Part shown: positions 7,404 through 15,302 of the stretch, piece by piece
Layout of the letters: every line of letters starts with the position of its first letter
Numbering within the stretch: position 1 is the stretch's first letter
Assembly: GCA_028286865.1 (NCBI GenBank)
Contig: JAQBQU010000017.1
Span: 78,395 to 112,194 of the forward strand
Direction of reading: 5' to 3'
Length of the DNA: 33,800 nt
Origin: Candidatus Kaiserbacteria bacterium
Lineage (GTDB): Bacteria > Patescibacteriota > Minisyncoccia > Phycocordibacterales > UBA2100
Notes under the pieces: generated by a model
The model's input: only the letters and a program-made list of their open reading frames with translations
The model's database searches: none
What the model was told of the DNA's origin: nothing
Position numbers and translations under genes: made by a program

Positions 7404-8489
7404 CTACAAACCTTCGTTCTTGAGTTCTTCTATCAGCTTCTGTGCATTCTTTGAAAGTTTCTTCGGGAACTGAATGTCGATCCGCACGAGGAGGTCGCCC
7501 CGACTGCGGCCCGTCGGCACGCCTTTGCCTTTGACGCGCAGCACTTCTCCGTGCGTGACACCGACGGGAATAGCGAGTTGGTGGTCGCCGTCGAGTGTAG
7601 TGATCGTATAGTGCGCACCGAGTAGTGCGTCCGAAAGTTTGATCGGCAGGCCCATCAGCAAATTCGAACCTTCGCGCGAGAAATTAGGGTCACGCTTCAC
7701 ATGGAGTTTTACATACAGGTCGCCCGCCGTTCCTCCCGGCGTCGCTTCGCCTCGTGCGGGCATACGTATCATTTCACCGTCGAGGACCCCGGCCGGGACC
7801 TCGATATGGATCTCCTCCTGCTTCCTGACGACTCCGGCACCCTTGCACGTGTCGCACGGCGTCTCCGGCACTTGTCCTTTGCCATGACACGTAGCGCAGA
7901 CCCGATTGGTAGTGATATTGCCGAACATCGTGTTGCGCGTCTCGCGCAGCTCGCCTTTGCCGTTGCAGGTACCGCACGTTTTCATTTTTGTGCCGGGCTT
8001 CGCCCCGCTGCCGTCGCACGTATCACACGTGCCGACTTTTGTGATAAGGACATCGCGCGTCGCGCCGAAGATAGATTCACGGAAGGAAAGTTCGATGTCG
8101 ATGGAAATATCGCGCCCCCTATTCGCCCCGCGGCCGCCACCGGCGCCCCCGAATATGTCGCCGAAGATATCGCCCAGATCGAATTCGAACGCCTGACCAC
8201 CCTGCCCTTGGAATCCCCCTTGAAAGCCGGAGAAATCAAATCCGCCGAATCCGCCCGCGCCCCCTTGCGGTCCGCCGCCGGCAAATGTCTTGCCGTAGGT
8301 GTCATATTCCGCACGCTTTTTCTTATCCGACAGTACTGAATAGGCCTCGCTTGCCTCCTTGAATTTTGCCTCATCCCCGCCCTTTTTGTCAGGATGATAT
8401 TTGTGCGCGAGTTTTCGGAACGCGCTTTTAATATCCTCTTCGGTTGCGCCCTTCTTTATACCGAGTATTTCGTAGTAGTCTTTAGCCAT
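7404..8489 (-). CDS. dnaJ: Chaperone DnaJ (Hsp40)
   Basis: A 361-residue type I Hsp40 that delivers unfolded proteins to DnaK and stimulates its ATPase. The J domain occupies residues 1-70 with the HPD motif at 32-34. A glycine/phenylalanine-rich linker follows (about 75-120). The zinc domain then has all four CxxCxGxG repeats ([32 protein letters not shown]), followed by the C-terminal substrate-binding domains. The ATG is 7 bases after the dnaK stop, without a Shine-Dalgarno sequence or TANNNT motif, which fits co-transcription with dnaK. Confidence 0.97.
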   Translation of the reverse strand: MAKDYYEILGIKKGATEEDIKSAFRKLAHKYHPDKKGGDEAKFKEASEAYSVLSDKKKRAEYDTYGKTFAGGGPQGGAGGFGGFDFSGFQGGFQGQGGQAFEFDLGDIFGDIFGGAGGGRGANRGRDISIDIELSFRESIFGATRDVLITKVGTCDTCDGSGAKPGTKMKTCGTCNGKGELRETRNTMFGNITTNRVCATCHGKGQVPETPCDTCKGAGVVRKQEEIHIEVPAGVLDGEMIRMPARGEATPGGTAGDLYVKLHVKRDPNFSREGSNLLMGLPIKLSDALLGAHYTITTLDGDHQLAIPVGVTHGEVLRVKGKGVPTGRSRGDLLVRIDIQFPKKLSKNAQKLIEELKNEGL

Positions 8490-8496
8490 TTGATGA

Positions 8497-10359
8497 TTAT
8501 TTTGCTTCGGTCGAACCGGTATCGCCTTGTGTCGGCTCTGTCGGCGGAGGCGTCTGAGTATTCTTTGACATCGCCTCTCCGATAGTACTCATAGCGCTGG
8601 AGAGTGCGTCGGTCGCAGATTTTACAGCGTCAGGATCCGTTCCTGCTCGAGCAGCTTTAGCGGCATCGATCTTTTCCTGGACATTCTTCTTGATATCTTC
8701 CGAGACCTTATCTCCGTGCTCTTTGAGTGCTTTTTCTGCGGCGTAGACCGTCTGATCGAGCGTATTCTGTGCCTCCACAAGCTCGCGCTTCTTCTGATCG
8801 GATTCCGCATTTGCTTCCGCGTCTTTGCGCATCTTCTCTACCTCAGCGTCAGAGAGGCCCGATGACGCTTCGATACGGATGGACTGCTCTTTGCCGGTCG
8901 TCTTCTCCTTGGCTTTTACCGAGAGAATGCCGTTGGAATCGATATCGAAGGTGACTTCCACCTGCGGCATACCGCGCGGCGCCGGCGGAATGCCGTCGAG
9001 ATTAAAGCGCCCGAGCGATTTGTTGTCGGCCGCCATCGGGCGTTCGCCCTGCACGACGTGGATCTCTACCGAAGGCTGATTGTCGGAGGCAGTTGAAAAC
9101 GTTTGAGAACGGGATGTCGGAATGGTGGTGTTGCGCTCGATAAGCTTCGTGGCGACCCCGCCCATGGTTTCAATACCGAGTGAGAGCGGGATAACATCGA
9201 GGAGAAGCACGTCTTTGACGTCGCCCTGAAGAATACCTCCCTGGATCGCGGCACCGAGTGCCACGACCTCATCGGGATTCACGCCCATGTGCGGCTTTTT
9301 GCCGAAGAACTCTTCGACCGCTTTCTGAAGCGCGGGCATGCGCGTCTGGCCGCCGACGAGCACGACCTCATTGATCTCGGGATTCTTGAAAGGTGATGCT
9401 TCCATTGCGCGCTTCGTAATGGACATCGCGCGGTCGATGAATTCTTGGGTGAGTTCCTCAAGCTTGCCGCGGGTAAGCTTGATGAGAAGATGCTGCGGAC
9501 CGGCATCCGTCGAGGTGATGAACGGGATGTTCACTTCGGTCTCGAGTGCGGTCGAAAGTTCGATCTTCGCCTTTTCCGCTGCCTCATCGAGACGCTGGCG
9601 GGCGAGGGCATCGGTGCGTACATCGACACCGCTTTCACGTTTGAACTCCGTTGCGAGCCAGTCGATGATCTTCTGGTCGATGTCTTTGCCGCCGAGATGT
9701 GCATCGCCGTCGGTGGAGCGTACTTCGATCACATCATCACCTACTTCGAGCACCGAGATGTCGAATGTTCCGCCGCCGAAGTCGAAGACAACGATCTTCT
9801 CGTTCTTCTTTTTGTTGAATCCGTATGCGAGTGCCGCTGCGGTCGGCTCGTTGATGATGCGCTTCACATCGAGTCCGGCGATCTTGCCGGCGTCGCGGGT
9901 GGCTGCACGCTGTGCGTCGTTGAAATATGCAGGTACGGTGATCACCGCTTCGGTGATGGTCTCGCCCAAGCGCGCCTCGGCGTCGGACTTCAGCTTCTGC
10001 AGGATCATCGCCGACATTTCTTCCGGTCGGTACCACTGCTCACCCATCTTCACTTCGATGCCGCCGTTTGCTGATCTGCGCATCTCGAAGGGCACCGCAG
10101 AGCGGTCTTTAGCTACCATCTCTTCTTCGAAGTTGTGTCCGATGAAGCGTTTGATCTGATAGATAGTGTTCTTTGGATTGGTCACGGCCTGACGCTTGGC
10201 GATCTGGCCCACGATGCGCTCACCGGTTTTTGAGAGCGCGATGATCGACGGCGTCGTTCGTCCGCCTTCGGCGTTCTCCAAGATCATCGGCTCACCACCT
10301 GACACTACTGCCATTGCTGAGTTTGTTGTCCCGAGGTCAATTCCGAGTATTTTAGCCAT
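8497..10359 (-). CDS. dnaK: Chaperone DnaK (Hsp70)
   Basis: A 620-residue Hsp70. The protein begins [14 protein letters not shown], the phosphate-1 motif; [12 protein letters not shown] is phosphate-2 and [11 protein letters not shown] the adenosine-binding region. The linker [16 protein letters not shown] precedes the substrate-binding domain, and the C-terminus is rich in Thr, Pro and acidic residues. The start at 10359 is chosen over an in-frame upstream start at 10383 because homologues begin at MAKILGID. The gene follows grpE after 64 bases that hold a possible hairpin. TAAGGT, 7 bases before the ATG, is a poor match to the TANNNT motif, so expression from the grpE promoter is more likely. 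Confidence 0.98.
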   Translation of the reverse strand: MAKILGIDLGTTNSAMAVVSGGEPMILENAEGGRTTPSIIALSKTGERIVGQIAKRQAVTNPKNTIYQIKRFIGHNFEEEMVAKDRSAVPFEMRRSANGGIEVKMGEQWYRPEEMSAMILQKLKSDAEARLGETITEAVITVPAYFNDAQRAATRDAGKIAGLDVKRIINEPTAAALAYGFNKKKNEKIVVFDFGGGTFDISVLEVGDDVIEVRSTDGDAHLGGKDIDQKIIDWLATEFKRESGVDVRTDALARQRLDEAAEKAKIELSTALETEVNIPFITSTDAGPQHLLIKLTRGKLEELTQEFIDRAMSITKRAMEASPFKNPEINEVVLVGGQTRMPALQKAVEEFFGKKPHMGVNPDEVVALGAAIQGGILQGDVKDVLLLDVIPLSLGIETMGGVATKLIERNTTIPTSRSQTFSTASDNQPSVEIHVVQGERPMAADNKSLGRFNLDGIPPAPRGMPQVEVTFDIDSNGILSVKAKEKTTGKEQSIRIEASSGLSDAEVEKMRKDAEANAESDQKKRELVEAQNTLDQTVYAAEKALKEHGDKVSEDIKKNVQEKIDAAKAARAGTDPDAVKSATDALSSAMSTIGEAMSKNTQTPPPTEPTQGDTGSTEAK

Positions 10360-10385
10360 ATTTGATACCTTATTTACTAACAAAT

Positions 10386-10411
10386 GTGAGAGCGGATATG
10401 CTCTTTCTCAC
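10386..10411. promoter_or_regulatory. Imperfect inverted repeat between grpE and dnaK
   Basis: Arms GTGAGA (10386-10391) and TCTCAC (10406-10411) pair perfectly, with an inner GC/GC pairing and a short bulge. It does not match the CIRCE operator of HrcA. It could be an mRNA hairpin that tunes the grpE-to-dnaK ratio, or chance. Confidence 0.3.
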
Positions 10412-10423
10412 TGTCTTTTGATA

Positions 10424-11005
10424 CTACTCCTGATGCTTCTTTATGACAACTTGAGCCGGCCGGAGCACCTTTTCACCCGTTTTGTAGCCGTATCGAAGGA
10501 CCTTAAAGATCGATCCGGGCTCCCCGGGGACGTCGTCTTTCTCCTCAACGACATCGTGAATATACGGGTCGTATATTTCCCCTACTTTGCCGTATCGCTC
10601 GACGCCGTTGCCCGAGAGTGCGGCCAAAAGCTGATTGCGGACCTGATCCATGCCGCCGCGCCATTGCGGGTCGATTGCCTCCCATGAGGCGGAGCCGGTA
10701 GCCATATCGAAGCTGTCGAGCGCGGGAATGATGTCTTCGATAAGTCCTTCTTTTGCGCGCGCAGCTTGGCGCTCGCCGGTGGCGAATGCCTCTTTTTTCA
10801 TATTGATCGCGTCGGCTTTCGAGCGCTGCCAACCGTCGAGATATTCCGAGCGCTCCTTCTTTACTTTCTCGAGTTCGTCTCGTAGTTTTTGCATCTTCGC
10901 CTTTATGGCACCAACAGTACCGAGGTCGTCCTCGGGCTCGAAATCCAACTCTTCAGTGACCTGCTCCTCTTCCTGGGGAGCGTTATGTTCTTCGTGCTCC
11001 GTCAT
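10424..11005 (-). CDS. grpE: Nucleotide exchange factor GrpE
   Basis: A 193-residue GrpE that releases ADP from DnaK. The N-terminus is acidic and glutamate-rich (EEEQVTEELDFEPEDD). A long helical region follows (about 30-90), and then the conserved core has ALDSFDMAT, GMDQVRNQL, YDPYIHDVV and a C-terminal KVLRYGYKTGEKVLRPAQV, the GrpE signature. The start at 11005 is chosen over an in-frame upstream start at 11131, since the extension would run through the rpsI terminator and the promoter. It heads grpE-dnaK-dnaJ. Confidence 0.95.
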   Translation of the reverse strand: MTEHEEHNAPQEEEQVTEELDFEPEDDLGTVGAIKAKMQKLRDELEKVKKERSEYLDGWQRSKADAINMKKEAFATGERQAARAKEGLIEDIIPALDSFDMATGSASWEAIDPQWRGGMDQVRNQLLAALSGNGVERYGKVGEIYDPYIHDVVEEKDDVPGEPGSIFKVLRYGYKTGEKVLRPAQVVIKKHQE

Positions 11006-11013
11006 ATGGCAGG

Positions 11014-11042
11014 AGTATAGCAAATCACTCTTCATAAAACAA
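11014..11042 (-). promoter_or_regulatory. Promoter TTGTTT-N17-TATACT for grpE-dnaK-dnaJ
   Basis: On the minus strand TTGTTT and TATACT are 17 bases apart. TATACT ends 8 bases before the grpE ATG, leaving a leader of about 1-2 bases. No CIRCE-type operator is visible. Confidence 0.6.
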
Positions 11043-11085
11043 AAAGCCTTGGAATAGATCATTACCTTCCGCAATGGCCAAAACG

Positions 11086-11111
11086 AAAGATCTCCCTTGC
11101 GGGAGATCTTT
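11086..11111 (-). terminator. Intrinsic terminator after rpsI
   Basis: An 11-bp perfect stem (11086-11096 with 11101-11111) has a 4-base loop. In the minus-strand sense it is followed by CGTTTTGG. It begins 5 bases beyond the rpsI stop and closes the ribosomal operon. Confidence 0.8.
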
Positions 11112-11115
11112 TCGA

Positions 11116-11508
11116 TTATCGTTTTGACCATTGTGGGGCACGGCGTGCGCCCTTGAGACCGAACTTCTTTCGCTCACGCGCTCGCGGATCGCGCTTGAGG
11201 AAGCCGCGGACCTTGAGGTCTTTGCGCTGCTCGGGAACGAGCTCGATCATGGCGCGGGAGATGCCGAGGCGAATCGATTCTGCCTGAGCCTTCTTGCCGC
11301 CGCCAGAGACCTTCGCGGTCACGGTGTAGGTAGCGCCGAGAAGCGTGAGAGCTTCATAGGCGGTCTTCATCATGATATTGAGCGGAAAGTACTCTGCCGC
11401 ATCCATACCGTTGACGATCATGGTCGTGTTCTTCGCAGGAGTGATACGCACACGTGCAGTTGCCGTTTTGCGTCGTCCGACTGCTTCTGTGTATCGTGCT
11501 GTTGCCAT
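11116..11508 (-). CDS. rpsI: 30S ribosomal protein S9 (uS9)
   Basis: A 130-residue protein with YTEAVGRRKTATARV at the N-terminus and GLKGARRAPQWSKR at the C-terminus, the basic tail that reaches the P-site tRNA anticodon stem-loop. It is the last gene of the operon, 4 bases after the rplM stop. That spacing and the lack of any promoter or Shine-Dalgarno motif fit translational coupling. Confidence 0.97.
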   Translation of the reverse strand: MATARYTEAVGRRKTATARVRITPAKNTTMIVNGMDAAEYFPLNIMMKTAYEALTLLGATYTVTAKVSGGGKKAQAESIRLGISRAMIELVPEQRKDLKVRGFLKRDPRARERKKFGLKGARRAPQWSKR

Positions 11509-11512
11509 AAAA

Positions 11513-11881
11513 TTATTCGCTAATGATGAGGCTTTTCATGCGGCGTACGCGCATCGTGTTGTTCGGAAGCATGCGCTGTACCGCGCGGCGAACTGCTTCT
11601 CCGTATCCTTTGCGTGCATTGAGATTAGAAAGCGATTCGCGCTTCTGGCCTCCCGGGTGACCGGAATAGGTCGTGTAGATCTTCTGCGTTCGCTTTCGTT
11701 CGCGGGTATAGATCTTCGAAGCGTTGGTGACGATCACCTGCACGTTCGAATAGATGTTCGGCGTGTAGTCGGCATGCATCTTGCCCATGAGCGCCTTTGC
11801 GGCCTCAGAGGCGATACGGCCGATAGCGCGACCAGATGCATCGATCGTGTGCTTCTTCTGCTTTGGCAATTCTTTAGTCAT
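11513..11881 (-). CDS. rplM: 50S ribosomal protein L13 (uL13)
   Basis: A 122-residue L13, shorter than the usual 140 or so. IDASGRAIGRIASEAAKALMGK, HADYTPNIYSNVQVIVTNASKI and YSGHPGG are the family blocks. Two ATGs are close: 11890 and 11881. I prefer 11881 because GGAG lies just upstream of it, formed by the codons after the first ATG; the alternative adds only Met-Glu-Thr. The rplQ stop is at 11892-11894. Sequence further upstream in this frame is not L13-like. Confidence 0.93.
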   Translation of the reverse strand: MTKELPKQKKHTIDASGRAIGRIASEAAKALMGKMHADYTPNIYSNVQVIVTNASKIYTRERKRTQKIYTTYSGHPGGQKRESLSNLNARKGYGEAVRRAVQRMLPNNTMRVRRMKSLIISE

Positions 11882-11891
11882 AGTCTCCATA

Positions 11892-12248
11892 TTATTGTAC
11901 GAATTCGATTCGCGCTGATTCACCGACACGCTTGCCCACACGACCGAGGCGGACGATGCGGGTATAACCGCCGGCACGCGCAGCGTAACGGGTCGCAAGT
12001 GTATCGTGAAGCTTCTTCACGGTCTCGACGTCGTTGCCAAGGATCGATGCGATGGAGCGACGTGATGCAAGAGTGTTCTTCTTGCTGTTGGTGACGAGGC
12101 GTTCGATGTACGGACGAAGCTCCTTCGCTTTTGCGACCGTTGTGTTGATACCCTCATGCATAACGAGAGAGCGTGCGAGAGATCGCAAAAGTGCGGTTCG
12201 CTGGCGCTTGTCGCGGTGCAGGGTACGAGTTTTAACGTGGTGTCTCAT
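11892..12248 (-). CDS. rplQ: 50S ribosomal protein L17 (bL17)
   Basis: A 118-residue L17 that begins MRHHVKTRTLHRDKRQRTAL, close to the family consensus, and has the LARSLVMHEGINTTVAKAKELRP segment. It lies 4 bases after the rpoA stop in the conserved rpoA-rplQ order and precedes rplM. Confidence 0.97.
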   Translation of the reverse strand: MRHHVKTRTLHRDKRQRTALLRSLARSLVMHEGINTTVAKAKELRPYIERLVTNSKKNTLASRRSIASILGNDVETVKKLHDTLATRYAARAGGYTRIVRLGRVGKRVGESARIEFVQ

Positions 12249-12252
12249 AGAA

Positions 12253-13230
12253 TTAAATTGATCGAAGGGTCAGTCCGAGATTTGAGAGGGCGCGCTTAAT
12301 GTCCTGAAGGCCTTTCTGTCCAAGTCCCTCGATCGCAAGAAGGTCGTCCTCTCGCTTGCGGACAAGGCCGCCGACGGTTCGGATCGAAGCGTTATCAAGT
12401 GCCATTTCGACGCGCTGCGGAAGCTTGAGTTCCGTGATGCGGGTCTTGAGCATTTCGGAATCCATCGGCGCGAGCTTTTCCTCGCGGGCTGCAGCAGAGC
12501 GGTCGTTGATGATCATAGAAGGCATTTCGACGACCTCCTCTTCCTTGAAGCCGACAACTGCCTTGAGCTGGTGGATCATGGTCTCGATAGCACGCTCGAG
12601 CGCCTCGCGAGGAGCCAAGGTGCCATCGGTCTCGATGATGATGCGCAAGCGGTTGAAGTCGGTGCGATCCCCCACGCGCATGTTCTCAACTTCGTAATTG
12701 GCGCGGCGGATAGGAGAAAAGATGGCATCAAGTGCGATGGTGCCGATGTCCACTCGCTCCTTCTGGTGCTCTTCCTTTGGAATGTACCCGAGTCCGCGTT
12801 CTGCGCGAAGCTCAAGTTCAAAGGTAACCTTGCCCGAGACTTCAGCGATATGCTGTTCAGGGTTCAAGACCTCTACCTGGCCCGGGAGTGTGAGATCACC
12901 GGCGGTCACTGATGCAGGGCCCTTCACGGAAAGCGTGATGGTCTGTGGCTCATCCGAGAGGAGCTTGAAGCGGATCTTGCGGAGATTGAGGAGTATCGTG
13001 ACAACATCCTCCTTCACGCCTTCGATGGTGGAGAATTCGTGCGCGACGCCCGGGATCTTCACGTGAGTGACAGCAGCGCCCGGAAGCGACGAGTGGATGA
13101 TGCGGCGGAGGCTGTTCCCAAGAGTATAGCCGTACCCCGGATAAAGTCCGTCGATCTCATATGTACCTGAGCGCTCGGATTCCGAGACGACACGTGGCTT
13201 TGAGGGCAATGCAATGTGATAGTCGGACAT
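12253..13230 (-). CDS. rpoA: DNA-directed RNA polymerase alpha subunit
   Basis: A 325-residue alpha subunit. The N-terminal assembly domain contains GTYEIDGLYPGYGYTLGNSLRRIIHSSLPGAAV, the dimerisation motif, and GVKEDVVTILLNLR. The C-terminal domain (about 255-325) has the helix-hairpin-helix pattern IRTVGGLVRKREDDLLAIEGLGQKGLQDIK that binds UP elements and activators. The 79-base gap after rpsD carries its own promoter, and the leader to the ATG is AT-rich without a Shine-Dalgarno sequence. Confidence 0.98.
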   Translation of the reverse strand: MSDYHIALPSKPRVVSESERSGTYEIDGLYPGYGYTLGNSLRRIIHSSLPGAAVTHVKIPGVAHEFSTIEGVKEDVVTILLNLRKIRFKLLSDEPQTITLSVKGPASVTAGDLTLPGQVEVLNPEQHIAEVSGKVTFELELRAERGLGYIPKEEHQKERVDIGTIALDAIFSPIRRANYEVENMRVGDRTDFNRLRIIIETDGTLAPREALERAIETMIHQLKAVVGFKEEEVVEMPSMIINDRSAAAREEKLAPMDSEMLKTRITELKLPQRVEMALDNASIRTVGGLVRKREDDLLAIEGLGQKGLQDIKRALSNLGLTLRSI

Positions 13231-13300
13231 ATAATTTTTGTTAAAAAATAATGACTAAAGTAAAGGATTGAGTAAAAAGAGTGACTGCGTGTTGCAGAAT

Positions 13301-13329
13301 ATTATAACATCATCTGCTATAGAACTCAA
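13301..13329 (-). promoter_or_regulatory. Internal promoter TTGAGT-N17-TATAAT for rpoA-rplQ-rplM-rpsI
   Basis: On the minus strand, TTGAGT (13324-13329) and a perfect TATAAT (13301-13306) are 17 bases apart. They overlap the rpsD stop and would give a leader of about 60 bases before rpoA. This is one of the few sites with a long leader. Confidence 0.6.
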
Positions 13330-13918
13330 ACACCGTCGCATAATCGAGGCCGCTTCCTTCCATTGCGGTATACGTCGGCTCGCTTTCTACGGTCGCTTTA
13401 AGTGCTGGGACATCCGCCTTGAGCCAGTTCGGAGCAGCCTTCATGTTCTCCTTATCGGCGAGTACCGCAAAGAGAACGCTCGACTTGCTGCCTTCGCGGA
13501 CATCGATGACGTCGCCCTTTTTGAGGTGGTGCGAAGGTACCGTCGTGCGAGTGCCGTTGATCTTGATATGGCCGTGGCTCACCATCTGGCGTGCAGCGCG
13601 ACGCGTCGGAGCGAATCCGAGACGGTAGATAGCGCTGTCGATGCGGGATTCAAGTGCGATGTGGAGTGCCTTTGAAGGCTCGGCCGCTGAGAATGCCTTT
13701 TCCGCGTAGTTGGAAAGCTGGCGCTCGGAGAGCCCGTAGGTAAATCGCACCTTCTGCTTTTCGAGGAGCTGGCGTCCGTAGTCGGAACCTCCTCGTCCGC
13801 GCTTCTCCTTCTTTTTGGTGCGTGCTTCGGAGAGCGCAAATTTCTGCGACTGGGTCTGCTCGAAAATGCCTGCACCGAGGCGTTTTGCGATCTTGAATTT
13901 TGACTTTACAGGTAGCAT
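13310..13918 (-). CDS. rpsD: 30S ribosomal protein S4 (uS4)
   Basis: A 202-residue S4. The S4 RNA-binding domain is RIDSAIYRLGFAPTRRAARQMVSHGHIKINGTRT, followed by the SHHLKKGDVIDV segment. The N-terminal domain has no zinc-binding cysteines, so it is the zinc-free form. It begins 31 bases after the rpsK stop; no Shine-Dalgarno sequence is evident. Confidence 0.97.
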   Translation of the reverse strand: MLPVKSKFKIAKRLGAGIFEQTQSQKFALSEARTKKKEKRGRGGSDYGRQLLEKQKVRFTYGLSERQLSNYAEKAFSAAEPSKALHIALESRIDSAIYRLGFAPTRRAARQMVSHGHIKINGTRTTVPSHHLKKGDVIDVREGSKSSVLFAVLADKENMKAAPNWLKADVPALKATVESEPTYTAMEGSGLDYATVFEFYSR

Positions 13919-13949
13919 GAAAAAGCGTGATATTAATAATTATTGATGA

Positions 13950-14384
13950 CTATATGCGACGTGGCTTCGGAGGACGCGGACCGTTGTGCGGTACCGGCGT
14001 ATCGTCAGCGATGCGTGAGATCTCGATGCCCTTTCCGGCGAATGCGCGCAGTGCCGATTCACGACCGGCGCCAACTCCACGGATGACCACATCGACTTCT
14101 TTGACACCGATGATGGCGGCCTTATCTCCCACAAGCTCCCCCACCTTGGCAGCAGCGAATGGCGTTCCCTTCTTGGCTCCTGCGAAGCCGAGGCTTCCGG
14201 ATGTGGACCACGCCATCGCATTTCCTCCCTTATCGGTAAGAAGTACTTTGGTGTTGTTGTAGGTAGCATGAATATGAAGCGTACCGGCGACGATATTCTT
14301 CTTTGCGGTACGTGCCAAAGAGCGCGACTTGAGTCCCGCGTCCACTGATCCGCCTGATTTTCGTATGATTCTTTTCTTACCCAT
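13950..14384 (-). CDS. rpsK: 30S ribosomal protein S11 (uS11)
   Basis: A 144-residue S11 with the core GTLHIHATYNNTKVLLTD, the central FAGAKKGTPFAAA and the C-terminal DDTPVPHNGPRPPKPRRI. The ATG at 14384 (MGKKRIIRKSGG) is chosen over an in-frame TTG at 14414, since the ten extra residues are not S11-like. It lies 44 bases after the rpsM stop. Confidence 0.96.
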   Translation of the reverse strand: MGKKRIIRKSGGSVDAGLKSRSLARTAKKNIVAGTLHIHATYNNTKVLLTDKGGNAMAWSTSGSLGFAGAKKGTPFAAAKVGELVGDKAAIIGVKEVDVVIRGVGAGRESALRAFAGKGIEISRIADDTPVPHNGPRPPKPRRI

Positions 14385-14428
14385 ATATATTTGCTTCGAA
14401 TTGATTGATGACAAGGACTACCCTTGGA

Positions 14429-14809
14429 TCATGTCTTCTCAAGCTTACGGCGACCTGATGTCATTGTCTTACGAACGTTGCCGCGGACGGTACGCGAATT
14501 GGTCTTTGAGCGCTGACCGCGTGCAGGAAGGCGGCGAAGGTGACGGCTTCCGCGGTAGGACTTGATGTCCTTGAGGCGACGAATGTTGCCTGAGATCTCG
14601 CGTCGTAGCTCTCCTTCGACGGTGAACTTTTCGATCGCTTCGCGGACAGCGGTCTCTTCTGCCGGTGTAAGGTCCTTCGGGCGCTTGCCTGCATCGATGT
14701 TGAGCCCTGCAAGAACCGTCAGCGCACGAGGACGTCCCACTCCATATACAGAAGTAAGGCCTATTTCGAGGCGCTTGTCTTCCGGGACGGTGATTCCTGC
14801 GATACGCAT
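14429..14809 (-). CDS. rpsM: 30S ribosomal protein S13 (uS13)
   Basis: A 126-residue S13 that begins MRIAGITVPEDKRLEIGLT and has the helix-hairpin-helix VYGVGRPRAL, the segment RGSRHLRRLPARGQRSKTNSRT and a basic C-terminus that contacts the anticodon stem-loops. It follows rpmJ in the usual order after 48 bases with no visible signal. Confidence 0.97.
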   Translation of the reverse strand: MRIAGITVPEDKRLEIGLTSVYGVGRPRALTVLAGLNIDAGKRPKDLTPAEETAVREAIEKFTVEGELRREISGNIRRLKDIKSYRGSRHLRRLPARGQRSKTNSRTVRGNVRKTMTSGRRKLEKT

Positions 14810-14857
14810 GATGATTTAATTATTGAGAGTTAGGTAATGGTGATGGGAGTGTTCGGG

Positions 14858-14971
14858 CTAGCCTTGTCGCTGCTTGTGGCGCGGGTTGGTGCAGATAACC
14901 CACAATCGCCCACGTCGTTTGACGTGTCGGCAATGCATACAAATTTTCTTAACAGATGATTTTACCTTCAT
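14858..14971 (-). CDS. rpmJ: 50S ribosomal protein L36 (bL36)
   Basis: A 37-residue protein that reads [20 protein letters not shown] and then [17 protein letters not shown] before a TAG stop. The zinc ligands Cys-x2-Cys, Cys and His (CMHC, CTNPRH) are present, so it is the zinc-binding form. It lies 15 bases after infA and before rpsM, its usual place. Confidence 0.95.
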   Translation of the reverse strand: MKVKSSVKKICMHCRHVKRRGRLWVICTNPRHKQRQG

Positions 14972-14986
14972 AGAGTATGTGGGGTT

Positions 14987-15193
14987 CTAGCTGCGACGTA
15001 CGATCCGAGCGCGTCCGCCATAGGGGTCTATGTGCAGTTGTACGCGATCTCCGACGAGTACCTTAATACGGTGCAGACGCATTTTGCCCGCAAGGTACGC
15101 CAGAACGACATCCCCGGAACCGAGTTTGACGCGAAAGAGCGTGTTGGGGAGTGCCTCTTCGACGACTCCTTCTACGATCTCTGCATCAGACAT
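14987..15193 (-). CDS. infA: Translation initiation factor IF-1
   Basis: A 68-residue OB-fold protein: MSDAEIVEGVVEEALPNTLF, LGSGDVVLAYLAGKMRLHRIKV and VGDRVQLHIDPYGGRARIVRR match IF-1, although the N-terminus is a few residues shorter than usual. The ATG at 15193 is chosen over an in-frame non-ATG start at 15235, which would lie upstream of the promoter. It heads the ribosomal operon with a leader of about 7 bases. Unlike DNA-binding OB proteins it is encoded next to rpmJ, as in most bacteria. Confidence 0.95.
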   Translation of the reverse strand: MSDAEIVEGVVEEALPNTLFRVKLGSGDVVLAYLAGKMRLHRIKVLVGDRVQLHIDPYGGRARIVRRS

Positions 15194-15206
15194 ATCTGCG
15201 CCACGA

Positions 15207-15235
15207 AGAATAGCAACACTTGGCCATGCCGTCAA
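15207..15235 (-). promoter_or_regulatory. Promoter TTGACG-N17-TATTCT for the infA ribosomal operon
   Basis: On the minus strand TTGACG (15230-15235) is 17 bases from TATTCT (15207-15212). The transcript would start near 15200, about 7 bases before the ATG. This is the clearest two-box promoter of the minus-strand set. Confidence 0.7.
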
Positions 15236-15302
15236 CCCCTATCGTTGCAAAAGCAGCATCAAGGCAGCGTTCGTGTGTTTTGGCAAGCATGTCGGGCTAA
15301 GG

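Noticed and set aside
10360-10423. CIRCE/HrcA operator in front of dnaK
   Set aside because: The inverted repeat here does not match TTAGCACTC-N9-GAGTGCTAA in sequence or spacing.
15194-15235. N-terminal extension of infA from a non-ATG start at 15235
   Set aside because: It would contain the -35 and -10 boxes of the operon promoter, and IF-1 normally starts at the MSDAE-like segment.
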